From the NCBI GenBank assembly GCA_944384025.1, contig CALWRS010000002.1, positions 224,603-288,602 of the forward strand: 64,000 nt of DNA, given 5' to 3'. Position 1 is the first letter of the stretch; each line of letters starts with the position of its first letter. The DNA comes from an uncultured Lachnospiraceae bacterium. Lineage in GTDB: Bacteria; Bacillota; Clostridia; Lachnospirales; Lachnospiraceae. Below the pieces are notes generated by a model. The model was not told where the DNA came from. It made no database searches and saw only the letters and a program-made list of their open reading frames with translations. Below are positions 1 through 8,101 of this stretch, in pieces. Position numbers and translations under genes: made by a program.

Positions 1-675
1 CATCAAACGGTTCAACAAATCGATTCTCTGCGTGATTTCCTTAAGGTTGTCTTCCATCAGCATAATCAGCCTTGTAATACTGCGTTCGCCGCGCTCCGAT
101 TTTTGCAATTCCTCCTCGAGCTTATCTCTTTCTTCGCGTATGCTCCTCTCTATTGCACGCTGCGTGTTCAGTTCTCGCTCGTACTGGTCTTTTTCAGATT
201 TAAAGTCGCAATACAGCTGCAGGTTGTAAAAAGGAACCCATGCCCATTTTCTGAGCATGCTGTGCTTTTTATTGATTTCTTCTTGACGTGCAGATAGAGA
301 GGAATAAATATGCTGAATGTGTTCTTGAACGTCCTGATAGCGTACATTTAGGGCGCTTATTTGTGCCAAATAGCGATCATGTATGGATTCGGAATCCGAC
401 TGGAAGCGAATGATTCCGTTCTTGTTTTCCAAAATTCTTATTTGTTCCTGCGAATACTGTTGTAATCGGTCTTTGCACTGCTTAATCTGTCCTTCTATGG
501 ACGGGAGAACAGAATCTGCCAAGGCTCTCGCTTCCTCAATCTGTTTTAGCCATAGATCAATATCGCTTTCTTCCTTGGCAAACAGCATCATAAATGGGCC
601 TTTTTTACGCGTCGCCAAAGGCGCGCTTTTTCCAACCTCATGCAAGAGGTTGGAAAAAGTGAATCTTGCCGGCAT
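1..675 (-). CDS. Coiled-coil protein, 3' end outside window
   Basis: The frame is open from an ATG at 675 to the left edge (225 codons), so the C-terminus is missing. The product begins MPARFTFSNLLHEVGKS and is then almost entirely charged heptad-like helix (Glu/Lys/Gln rich), broken by one aromatic patch (RKWAWVPFYNLQLY, about residues 143-156) that could lie at a membrane surface. No signal peptide is visible. Its ATG overlaps the stop of the upstream coiled-coil gene as TAATG, so translation is probably coupled and the two proteins are probably made together. I do not recognise a family with certainty; paired helical proteins of this kind are seen among alpha-helical pore-forming toxins, but that is inference. 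Confidence 0.8.
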   Translation of the reverse strand, partial: MPARFTFSNLLHEVGKSAPLATRKKGPFMMLFAKEESDIDLWLKQIEEARALADSVLPSIEGQIKQCKDRLQQYSQEQIRILENKNGIIRFQSDSESIHDRYLAQISALNVRYQDVQEHIQHIYSSLSARQEEINKKHSMLRKWAWVPFYNLQLYCDFKSEKDQYERELNTQRAIERSIREERDKLEEELQKSERGERSITRLIMLMEDNLKEITQRIDLLNRLM

Positions 676-2354
676 TATAACGATTCCTCCTGAATGCGAA
701 TTAACGGATAAATCTGATTGCTGTGATCAATCGCCCGTTTCCACATAAGCGCCGGATCCGCTTCCTCTTTCATCATGAGCTGTTTTTGAAGCTTTTGGTT
801 AACAGATGCAAAAGCATCGTGGTACTCGCTTAATACGATATAAAGAGCCACCCACTGGGAAGCGTTGTTCGCTAACACCGAATAAAAATCTATGGATTGT
901 AGTTCTTCCGGGTCATCTCCAAACAAAGTGATGTAGCTTTCAATCTCGCCCTGAGCCATGTTTGCTGTTTGAACTTTAATGGATAACCAGAAGGTGTAAA
1001 AATCATTTAACACGCTGACAATAAAATTCAAGGCGCCAATACCGGCGCTGATAGCTGCAATAGCAAGATCTAAAGAATTCTTGGAAACAACCGAGTTTTG
1101 AACGATTTTTGTGTTTTCGGCAATCTTTGCCAAAATTTCTCTCTTCTCCTTGCGAACAGCCGCTTTTTGCTTCAAAACGGAGTCGGCCATGTTCGTTAAG
1201 GAAGTTACCTGATCGGACATTTTTGAAGACTCCTCGGACAATCCCGTGCTCAAGCTGGACAGTCCGGCAGAAAGTCCCTGAATAACATCCTTGTAGGAAG
1301 TCGCCTGCGCCTGCAGAGAGTTCTTTTCTGCTTTTCTTTGCTCAAGCTGCTTCGTCAAGGCTTCTTTCTCGCTCAATAAGGTTTTGTGCTTTTCGTCATC
1401 CGTTTCCTGATCGAGTTCCTGATTCTTTTCAGAAAGGCTTTGTTCTAGTTCTTTAATCTTTTCGTCTATATCGCTGATTTTTGCATTGGTATCCTCTAAG
1501 TTCTTCTGGGCGTTTTCCATAGAACTATTTTGCGTGTTAGAGGAAATCGCGCCGGAAACACTTTTTCCCGCGTTGTTAATCATACCGGCTGTCGTCGTAG
1601 ACGTATATGCCTGAAGGCCGGTACCTACCGCCCCCGCAATAACGGAGGCCATAGACAAAGCAAACTGCTGTTTGCTGGCACGATCAATCTTTTTATTAAG
1701 CGAGTCGTATTGTTCCGTCAACTCTTCAATTTCCGACTCCAAATCTGCCTGTATCGTTTTCAGGCTTGAAATTTGCGCATTGAGCTGGTTTATATTGTCC
1801 TCAAGGTTTCTTTCCTGTTCGATGCCTAAAGCCTTAGCCTCTAACATCTTCTGAACTATTGTTGAAGCTTCGTCTTGAAGTTGTTGAAAACGTTCAATGA
1901 GCTCTTTCGCCTTTGCACTAATATGCCCTGCTTCCTGGCTAATCCTAGAGAAAATTTTCAAAGCTCTGTCCGGCAAAATGGGCTGCGTTAACAAAATCTG
2001 TATAGCCTTCGTGTAATACATCGGTATCGTTTGGCAGCGGTTAACGCACTCAAGGACGCATGCGCTGCTGTCAATAGCCGTCAAATTCATTTTTTCGCGC
2101 AAGTTCCAGACACTGGATTGAACACCTTTTATGCCCGCTACTGCGTCGTACGTGATTCCAAACAAATCAGCGCAAATCGATAAATTATTATAAAGCGTCA
2201 CAGGATTAATCCTGCCGTAGAGTCTTGAAACAGCCTCTTTTACTAGTAACGACTCCTGCGATGGAATATCCCGAATCGAAATCGTCTCCTGCGATTTTCC
2301 GTCACTGACAGAAATCATGCCATACTCTTCAGCAAGTTCTAGTTGTAGTGTCAT
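675..2354 (-). CDS. Large coiled-coil protein with two hydrophobic segments
   Basis: About 559 residues from the ATG at 2354, chosen because GGAGGAG sits 4 nt upstream; an in-frame upstream ATG at 2396 has no ribosome site. An N-terminal helical region (1-150) is followed by long coiled coil (about 150-225), a small-residue hydrophobic stretch rich in Ala/Gly/Ser/Thr (about 229-265), a second long coiled coil (about 275-420), and another hydrophobic stretch (SLDLAIAAISAGIGALNFIV, about 432-455). There is no signal peptide. The layout of helix bundle plus buried hydrophobic hairpin resembles alpha-helical pore formers of the Hbl/Nhe/XaxA type, but no diagnostic motif was found. It lies 20 nt after a papain-like protease gene and is coupled to another coiled-coil gene. 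Confidence 0.8.
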   Translation of the reverse strand: MTLQLELAEEYGMISVSDGKSQETISIRDIPSQESLLVKEAVSRLYGRINPVTLYNNLSICADLFGITYDAVAGIKGVQSSVWNLREKMNLTAIDSSACVLECVNRCQTIPMYYTKAIQILLTQPILPDRALKIFSRISQEAGHISAKAKELIERFQQLQDEASTIVQKMLEAKALGIEQERNLEDNINQLNAQISSLKTIQADLESEIEELTEQYDSLNKKIDRASKQQFALSMASVIAGAVGTGLQAYTSTTTAGMINNAGKSVSGAISSNTQNSSMENAQKNLEDTNAKISDIDEKIKELEQSLSEKNQELDQETDDEKHKTLLSEKEALTKQLEQRKAEKNSLQAQATSYKDVIQGLSAGLSSLSTGLSEESSKMSDQVTSLTNMADSVLKQKAAVRKEKREILAKIAENTKIVQNSVVSKNSLDLAIAAISAGIGALNFIVSVLNDFYTFWLSIKVQTANMAQGEIESYITLFGDDPEELQSIDFYSVLANNASQWVALYIVLSEYHDAFASVNQKLQKQLMMKEEADPALMWKRAIDHSNQIYPLIRIQEESL

Positions 2355-2374
2355 GGGGCTCCTCCGTTTATTTT

Positions 2375-2929
2375 TCAATATAATGTGTATTGGCACGGAG
2401 GGTCAATATATGTCGTATTCTGCCAATACAACGATGCAGTGTATCTCAGCGGGTCGTATTTTACTTGTTGCTTATCTTCTTCCGCGGGATCAGCTACGAG
2501 CAATTCTCTTGTATCTGTATCAACCCCCACCAAAACAATCCAATGTCCGTTCGTTGCAGTCAAATCCCTACTAGCCCTTCCAGCTGCATTTGGGTCGTTT
2601 AGTTTTGTAGTTCTCCGCTCTGTACTAACAAGGCAGAGTAATGGTTTTTTTTGCTTAATAATCTCTTCTGCTATCTCTTCAAATGTAGGGATTGCGTAAT
2701 TTTCCACTGGAATATTTTCTGAGCACCACAACCCGCCATTTATCGTTATAAGTAACTTCGGTGCGGATCCATCAACACCCGGTTTTATATGGTGATTACG
2801 CCTTATGCCTTCTACCGTGGCATTAAGCCCTGGGTGATAATAATTCGCAATCATTGCAGCGCAAGCAAGCCAACAATCATTGCTTTTCGGCTGCTGTGTA
2901 ATCAGCCTAAAAGAGCTTAATTCAATCAT
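2375..2929 (-). CDS. Papain-fold cysteine peptidase-like protein (C39/C70 type)
   Basis: About 184 residues. Near the N-terminus the motif QQPKSNDCWLACAAMIANYY gives a Gln (oxyanion-hole position), the presumed catalytic Cys and the following helix; TNGHWIVLVGVD (about residue 137) carries the presumed catalytic His and LLVADPAEE the third residue. This Q-C-H-D/N order is that of the papain-like C39_2/AvrRpt2 peptidases. No secretion signal or membrane segment is seen, so it would act in the cytoplasm unless exported otherwise. Start: AAGGAG directly abuts an ATG at 2941 and lies 12 nt from the ATG at 2929, so the latter is preferred. It is between a regulator and two coiled-coil genes in one operon; those proteins are plausible substrates, which is inference. 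Confidence 0.72.
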   Translation of the reverse strand: MIELSSFRLITQQPKSNDCWLACAAMIANYYHPGLNATVEGIRRNHHIKPGVDGSAPKLLITINGGLWCSENIPVENYAIPTFEEIAEEIIKQKKPLLCLVSTERRTTKLNDPNAAGRASRDLTATNGHWIVLVGVDTDTRELLVADPAEEDKQQVKYDPLRYTASLYWQNTTYIDPPCQYTLY

Positions 2930-3012
2930 CGTTTTTTCCATCTCCTTGCTTTATAAGATGGCTACATGTTACCACGTCATCCATCTAAAAAACCGAAAAG
3001 ATGTGTAACTTT

Positions 3013-3689
3013 TCACGAATTATCACATTTCGCCGTGAGAAGCGGAAAACCAAGCATCCCAAGAGTGTCATTGATATCATTTAGTAACGGCAAGCCTGTT
3101 CGCTTGCTGCTTTGCAAATGCCACCGAACTATGGCATCATTTGGCAAACTACGTGAAAGGGCATATCCGTATTTTTTTAGAAGCTCTTCTATCTGCTCCT
3201 TCTCTACCTCCAGAAGAATGAAAATGGCAAGCAGTATTTCTTTTGTCGGTTCCATGCCCGATATGTACATCTCAACCATGCGCTCGCATACGACGGTAAA
3301 ATATATTTCTCTCCTTGCAGCTTTTCCGCAATTTCGCAAGTACGGAGCGAGAATGTTTTCGTGATTTTCCAACGAAAGACCTGCTTTATTAGCTAACAAT
3401 TCCGCATCTAAGTCTGACAACGAGAAGTGCTCCCTTGCCGCACGGACTACTTTTATCTTGTGAGATTTTACAGAGGCCTGCGTACTCATTGGATTTTTTG
3501 ACCATCTGGATATATCTGTTTTGTTGCATCCTATTGTCTTGAATACGTCGTTTAAAATCTTTATCGACTTTCTTTTTTGTATTCAACAGCAAGCCGCCGC
3601 AGTGCTGCGGTGAAGCTTTCCCCAAGCACAATGTTCCTTTCCCGGAGCCATAGTTCCAATGTTGCCGTGCCATCCTCTCTCCTGTTCAT
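3013..3689 (-). pseudogene. Helix-turn-helix (XRE-like) regulator, frameshifted at an A6 run
   Basis: An ATG at 3689 behind a strong AGGAGG opens a 42-codon frame (MNRREDGTATLELWLRERN...) that stops at 3561. Its continuation is in the -1 frame: a shift at the A6 run (3578-3573) gives TIGCNKTDISRWSKNP, a typical HTH recognition segment, and then runs through the long frame (ATG at 3489, stop 3013). The C-terminal part (MEPTKEILLAIFILLEVEKE, then KYGYALSRSLPNDAIVRWHL) is a helical module seen after HTHs in Firmicutes regulators. The ATG at 3489 has no ribosome site and would cut through the HTH, so one original protein of about 225 residues is likely. The A6 run is not in the register for a canonical -1 heptamer, so indel or slippage is likelier than programmed shifting. 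Probably controls the downstream protease/coiled-coil operon. Confidence 0.65.
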
Positions 3690-3772
3690 CTTTGTTTTCC
3701 TCCTGTCGGTACAGTTTTTCTTGCGTTTTTCTTTTTTTGCAGAAACGTTATAAGATGTGTCAACTTCTTAGA

Positions 3773-3800
3773 GTGCTAATCTTTCTGTTTTAATTAGCAC
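3773..3800. promoter_or_regulatory. Inverted repeat, candidate operator
   Basis: GTGCTAAT and ATTAGCAC are perfect 8-bp arms separated by 12 bp. The repeat sits at the predicted transcription start of the minus-strand promoter at 3835-3807, where a bound repressor would block initiation. The first gene of the operon encodes an HTH protein, so autoregulation is a natural guess. One arm extends to GAGTGCTAA, which resembles half a CIRCE element, but the half-sites face the wrong way for HrcA. Confidence 0.5.
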
Positions 3801-3806
3801 GGTTTA

Positions 3807-3835
3807 ACTATAGCATGTGTTTTATTTTTATGCAA
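3807..3835 (-). promoter_or_regulatory. Candidate extended -10 promoter for the left-edge operon
   Basis: On the minus strand TTGCAT (3835-3830) is followed after 17 bp by TATAGT (3812-3807), and the -10 is preceded by TG to give TGCTATAGT. The start point would be near 3800, about 110 nt before the first ATG at 3689. The -35 is weak, and no better pair was found between the AP2 remnant and the regulator. Confidence 0.45.
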
Positions 3836-3884
3836 GGGAAAATTTTGGGTTGGTTGTAGTGTTATGAGAGGTTCTTCTCAAGTT

Positions 3885-3924
3885 GAGTTCGGCCACAATC
3901 ATGGATTTGCCGAACTCAATACGG
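3885..3924. repeat. 40-bp palindromic repeat, copy 1
   Basis: The segment starts GAGTTCGGC and carries the exact complement GCCGAACTC 15 bp later, followed by AATACGG. A second copy at 9292-9331 matches at 36 of 40 positions. In this copy the 9-bp arms are perfect. Nearby, TTCTCAAGTT occurs twice (about 3874 and 3931). It could be the end of a lost insertion sequence or a small dispersed palindrome. Confidence 0.7.
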
Positions 3925-3933
3925 TGATTTTTC

Positions 3934-5296
3934 TCAAGTTAAGTGCGGTAGATCACTGTTCTTCTTCTCTCTCCACTTTTTATAATACCTTTTCGCAGCC
4001 TCTGAGCGGCATTCAGGCGAACAATACTTGGGTTTGTGATTTGCATTTGATGTAAATTCTTTTCCGCAAATTTCACAAATCAGCGTTGCTTCTTTTTTTA
4101 TACTGCCCTGTTGCATTCGTCTTTCCTGAGCTTTCTCCTGAAGCATAATACCCTGACAATTATCGCAATACTTCTGTGTCGCTCCCCTTACAATATATGG
4201 TCTGCCGCAATGTTCGCACAGAGCTTCCTGTCCGATCTTCCTCGTTTTATTCTCTTTGGCTCTTTCCTTTACTTCTATATCCGACCCATGCAATTTTGCC
4301 ACAATCTGGACAGATAATCTGTTTCTGATGTGCGTTTCCAGTCCTAACAGTTTTTCTTTTCTTGGCCAGACCCAGGCATGAATCAGAACAGTATTTTTTT
4401 CGTCCTCTGCTCTGTTTTGGTATTTTTTTGCCACAGACCTGGCAAAAGCCTTCTTCATATTTTCCGGGAATAACGACAGCTATACGTTCCTCAGATGTTG
4501 TCTTCAAATTTTCCACAAAGTCTGCAAATCTATCCTTTTTGTCGCGCTCAGTCTCTGCCTCAACCTGCGGTTCCAGATCTTCCTTATAATGATCCATGAA
4601 CGCACTATACAGAATATCTTCGGCTTGCCTTCTGGCTCTGGCCGCATCTTCCAAAGCTTTGTACCTGCCAAGGAAATGATTCTTTCCTTTGAATACAATA
4701 GTCGCCCAATAGCAATGATAGGTGTTACTGTAATATACGCCTCTTACCCCGGAATTATTGTTCTCATACATCACACCATCAAGAGTACCCTGCAAAGCGA
4801 TTGTACTTGTTCCCTCGATATTGCCGCGATCGATATTGGCAAGGTCTAAGGTCACCTCATCTGCCGCAGTGCAGCCACAGGATGTTATAATTCCGGCCTT
4901 CAATGCGAGTGTGGTGGCGGTAATCTCACCTCCGCATTCACATTTACACTTCCATTTCATTGCAAAGTATGGCGATCTTCCGCTATTGTCACGGGTCTTA
5001 ACTTGACTGGTGTTAACCTCATGAGATTCAACGTCATGGGGTTCAACGTCATGAGATTCAACCACACATTCTTCAAGCACACGCTCTTCAACCGTAAGCT
5101 TTCCAAACTTCTTTCCGGTAAGGTCACTTCTTGGATCCAGATAGTCGCAGCCACACGATGTCCTTTTTTTCAGTGCCGCCCATCCTATCTCGATGGTATT
5201 TCCACAATCGCATCTGCAGAAGCACCTGCTCAGTGAATTAGGGGTGCGTTTCTCAAACTTTTCAATTACAAGCTTACCAAAGCGTTTTCCTACCAT
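3934..5296 (-). pseudogene. AP2-domain / multi zinc-ribbon protein, frameshifted
   Basis: Reading from the ATG at 5296 (MVGKRFGKLVIEK) the product has two FGKL-type zinc ribbons with CDCG...SCGC and CECG...SCGC pairs, then an AP2-like DNA-binding domain (NNSGVRGVYYSNTYHCYWAT to FLGRYKALEDAARARRQAED), then C-terminal CxxC fingers (CQVCGKK...KKYCSDSC, CPDCGK). That frame stops at 4247, but CEHCGRP...KYCDNC and CEICGKE...KYCSPEC fingers continue in another frame to 3934. A single-base change near 4268-4272 (GTAAAGG) joins them into about 450 residues. AP2/zinc-ribbon proteins of this type are common in phages and mobile elements of Clostridia, often near homing endonucleases. An ATG at 5371 lies in low-complexity DNA without a ribosome site. 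Confidence 0.65.
5020..5064. repeat. Three 15-bp tandem repeats inside the AP2 gene
   Basis: The units CATGAGATTCAACGT, CATGGGGTTCAACGT and CATGAGATTCAACCA lie head to tail and encode the acidic linker ESHDVEPHDVESHEV between the two N-terminal zinc ribbons. Because the unit is 15 bp, copy changes keep the frame. Confidence 0.8.
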
Positions 5297-5373
5297 CTTA
5301 CTTTCCACACCTACATCTACCACACCAGCATCTTCCACACTCTCTACCACACCATCACCATCACAGCCCACAG

Positions 5374-5562
5374 CCCACAGGAAAAACCATCACAGCCACT
5401 GTGGATGCTATCGATCCAATCACTCACACACTCCGCCTCTACACAGGCGTGGTCAACGAATTCGGGAAGGAGCTTCCTGTGGTTATAGGGTTTGATGAGA
5501 TTTTGGAGGTCTGTACACTTCAGATCTCTACCACACACCCCTCACACACCCCGGCAACTTAA
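5374..5562 (+). pseudogene. YolD-like protein, 3' remnant
   Basis: A plus-strand frame reads GKTITATVDAIDPITHTLRL, then LPVVIGFDEILEV, and stops at 5560-5562. The pattern of a beta-strand, an ID.....L.L strand and a final (I/V)xFDEI(L/I)E(V/I) is that of YolD-like proteins, which usually accompany Y-family polymerases on mobile elements. No start codon or N-terminal half is present: upstream in this frame there is only His/Pro-rich low-complexity translation of CCACAC-type DNA. A good intrinsic terminator follows the stop immediately, which supports a real former gene. Confidence 0.55.
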
Positions 5563-5578
5563 GCTGGGGATTTTTTTT
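5549..5578 (+). terminator. Intrinsic terminator after the YolD-like remnant
   Basis: CCCCGGC and GCTGGGG form a 7-bp stem (one G-U pair) around a 7-nt loop that contains the YolD-like stop codon; eight T residues begin at 5571. Confidence 0.75.
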
Positions 5579-5915
5579 ATCTTCATTCTTCTACCGTCTC
5601 TTTTCTCCTACCACTGTTACTCACACTCTCCCATCTCCCTCAAAACTTCCATAAGGCTTTTCACAGTGTTTAGTCGCGTGGTTATTCGCGAGGTTTCGCG
5701 GGCTTTTCACCGGTTAGCTCTTGATAACTTCATTCGCGGGACCGTGACGATCGCGGTTTACGGAAATTTCATAGAAAGTTTATCAAAAATTGCCGGGGTC
5801 GGAGTTTAAAAACACAGCATGTCTTCTGACAACTTACTCAATATTAGTGGAAAAGGCCCTTTCCATAATTTCTTCATTTGGAAAAACTGAAACCATCGTA
5901 CATCCCTTACGCTTT
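5579..5915. other. Stretch with no recognisable gene
   Basis: Both strands have only short frames without a ribosome site or a recognisable motif. It holds a GC-richer patch near 5680-5760 with several TCGCG steps and, at about 5790, the sequence TTGCCGGGGTCGG, which resembles TCACCGGGGTCTGG near 9203. I read it as degraded or intergenic DNA. Confidence 0.5.
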
Positions 5916-6072
5916 CTATTTTTTATTCTCTTTGGCTTCAGCATATTTCAAATTCTGTGAAAGTTCTATTGTCATCTGCTCGATTTTTCTGCATTGTTTT
6001 CTTATCTCCACAGCTCTTTTTCTTTTTTCGCGTAAAGAAAGCATATATTCTTTAAAGAAAGAGTTTTTTCAT
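5916..6072 (-). pseudogene. Small charged helical protein, frameshifted at an A6 run
   Basis: An ATG at 6072 has a good AAGGAG site, but its frame (MKKLFL) stops after six codons. Removing one A from the A6 run (6069-6064) gives a 51-residue product starting MKNSFFKEYMLSLREKRKR and ending EAKENKK, stop at 5916. It is highly basic and helical with heptad spacing. I do not recognise a family. It follows the broken 2TM/GAF-like gene and was probably its operon partner. Confidence 0.45.
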
Positions 6073-6111
6073 GGTTGGTCTCCTTATATGATTTTGTGGT
6101 GTCATTTTGGT

Positions 6112-7086
6112 CTACCGATGTCTGTTTTTTCTGTTTTTTGAATTCCGCTTACCTGATCGATTATTATTTTTAGTATAATTTCTGTTATTTTGACTACTAT
6201 GAGTCGTGACTGTTCCCTGGTTTAGTTGAAGTAAATAGTATTGATATTTACTTAACACGTTAAAAAGGATTGACGCGTAAGACTTAACAATATGTGTATA
6301 ATCTTTTTCTTTATCCTTTGGGAAAGCTGATTTCGATAATGAGTCCACACACAGGAATCCCCAGATACAATAGTCCTCATTTTCCGTCCTATAAAATAAT
6401 ATATCATTTGCAGCCCGAATTGGTGCAACTATAGCACCAATATAGTATTTCTTCAATTCTCTGTAGTGTTTAAATACTTTTTAATACTCCGTTTTTTCCG
6501 CTTCTCACATCATTCGCTGAACGTTCCCTATCCGTATTATGAGAACGTGCAAAAGTTCTTATACTCGCCTTTTCATATTTCACACCGGCCACATCTCCGC
6601 CAATAATAAGCTTCACACAACTGCATACAGGCTTTCCGCTCAATGCGAATAATGTATCTGATAAATAGTTCAGGGAAATTTCCAAATAACTTTTTTTACT
6701 TCTCCATGCAAAAGTTCTTCTGTTAAAGCATTGGTTTTATATTCATTTTCCAGTTTGTTAATAGCATTACGATAATCACGCGAAAACCAATAGTAATTTG
6801 TTGAGACAATTGCTTGTATTTTTCTATGGTTAGAAGCTTTAATACTATAGCGAAGCAGGGTGGACACAAACAGAAGGATAAAAACGGGAAACAGAATATC
6901 TTTCCATGGAATTTCTTCTAAGCGTTGCTTTCGAAGCATGGCAAATATAATACAGATTACAGGATACAAAATCCCAGATATCGTTCCCAAATTTGCAAGA
7001 AAGCCTACAATTTCTTGCAACGATCCAGGCAGCCATTTTTCAACGATGGAATCCCAAAAACTATTACCGTCCCCCATCCTACTCAT
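6112..7086 (-). pseudogene. Two-TM protein with GAF-like sensor domain, two frameshifts
   Basis: Three consecutive frames fit one protein. The first (from 7086) has two membrane segments (LGTISGILYPVICIIFAML and DILFPVFILLFVSTLL) and a helical linker; it stops at 6670. A shift in the A7 run near 6697 continues as KKSYLEISLNYLSDTLFALS with VCSCVKLI, then FARSHNTDRERS, to a stop at 6470. A second shift in the A5 run near 6482 continues as VFKHYRELKKYYIGAIVAPI and WGFLCVDSLS. The segments ending VAPIR and GFLCVDS are typical of a conserved Firmicutes GAF-like module attached to two membrane helices. The intact protein would have been about 320 residues with a cytoplasmic sensor. The exact start (7086 or the next ATG at 7077) is uncertain. 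Confidence 0.55.
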
Positions 7087-7139
7087 CCCCCTCGTAACTA
7101 CAATTTTTAATAATCTAAAAAGAGCTATTAGCCAGTTTA

Positions 7140-8093
7140 CTACAGGTCACTATACAACTCTTCCCGATACACGCCGTCAGCTATCAGTTTCTTAAAGCTC
7201 TCCACCACGGCAGCTTTATCTTCCTTATATGTAACCCCAAACCATTTATCTTTCGTTTCCAGCACCTTCACCGTACACTTAGCATCTCTCAGCAGGCCGC
7301 CAATCAGCGTGGGCAATAGATACTCTGCTTTCTGCGGATTCGCCGGAACAGCCCTTTCAAAGAACGCCTTAAATCCACTCTCCAACACCGTCAGGAACAC
7401 CGGGGCGCATCCTTCCTTTGCAGGGAAGCCCCAGAAATTCATGGACACATAGGATTCCGGATCCAGTCTTACTCCATTGGCTTCTGCTCCAACCATACCA
7501 TTCTCTACGGTCTTTACAATATTGCTTGTCTCCACCACATCTATAATGTGCGTGTGGCCTTCTGTAACCTTGCACACTCCTCTGGTAACCCCACCGTTAT
7601 CAGAAAGAGTATTCTTCAGGATGAAGCCTGACATTGCAATCGCATTATCAGCATGATCCAGGATCAGCCAGTCATGGAGCTGACGAAATGCTTCTTTACC
7701 GTAGTAATCATCTGCGTTGATCACCGCGAAAGGAGTATCAATCAGCTCCTTCGCCGCCAATACAGCCTGTCCGGTTCCCCAGGGCTTGGTACGACCGGAT
7801 GGAACAGTGTGACCGGTCGGTATGGAAGATAGATCCTGAAATGCGTAGGCTATTTCCACACCTATATTCTTGCACACAGACTCAATCCTATTGCCGATCC
7901 GTTCCCGGAAGTCAGATTCGATATCTTTCCGGATTACGAAGATGATTTTGTTGAACCCGGCTGCTATCGCATCGTGGATCGAGTAATCCATGATGATTTC
8001 ATCGTTAAGACCCACCGGCTCCAATTGCTTAATGCCGCCTCTAAAGCGACTGCCGATGCCTGCGGCCATGATCAGTAGGGTTGTATTTTTCAT
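7140..8093 (-). CDS. Sugar-phosphate nucleotidyltransferase-like protein
   Basis: A 317-residue GT-A-fold NTP transferase. The nucleotide-binding signature is near the N-terminus (MAAGIGSRFRGGIKQLEPVG, residues 9-28) and the metal-binding NADDYYG motif is at about 126. It should transfer a nucleotidyl group to a sugar phosphate and make an activated sugar for the polysaccharide cluster; the sugar cannot be told from sequence, and members of this subgroup are often simply called nucleotidyltransferases. The start has GAGGTAA 7 nt upstream. It is the last gene of the cluster, 54 nt after an acyltransferase gene. A small hairpin (8102-8119) would cover its ribosome site. Confidence 0.85.
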   Translation of the reverse strand: MKNTTLLIMAAGIGSRFRGGIKQLEPVGLNDEIIMDYSIHDAIAAGFNKIIFVIRKDIESDFRERIGNRIESVCKNIGVEIAYAFQDLSSIPTGHTVPSGRTKPWGTGQAVLAAKELIDTPFAVINADDYYGKEAFRQLHDWLILDHADNAIAMSGFILKNTLSDNGGVTRGVCKVTEGHTHIIDVVETSNIVKTVENGMVGAEANGVRLDPESYVSMNFWGFPAKEGCAPVFLTVLESGFKAFFERAVPANPQKAEYLLPTLIGGLLRDAKCTVKVLETKDKWFGVTYKEDKAAVVESFKKLIADGVYREELYSDL

Positions 8094-8101
8094 TTGATTT
8101 T

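Noticed and set aside
3573-3580. Programmed -1 frameshift at A AAA AAG
   Set aside because: The heptamer exists but lies in the register of the spurious 94-codon frame; a shift there would not join the 42-codon frame to the HTH frame.
3389-3673. 94-codon minus-strand ORF over the regulator start
   Set aside because: It overlaps the HTH frames, its product is low-information (many Gly/Cys/Lys) and the ribosome site fits the ATG at 3689, not its own.
3771-3800. CIRCE/HrcA heat-shock operator
   Set aside because: GAGTGCTAA is present, but CIRCE needs TTAGCACTC before GAGTGCTAA with 9 bp between; here the half-sites are in reversed order with a longer spacer.
5193-5809. Two plus-strand ORFs of about 100 codons
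   Set aside because: They are Ser/Thr/Pro translations of CCACAC-type DNA or out of frame with the YolD-like remnant; no motif or ribosome site.
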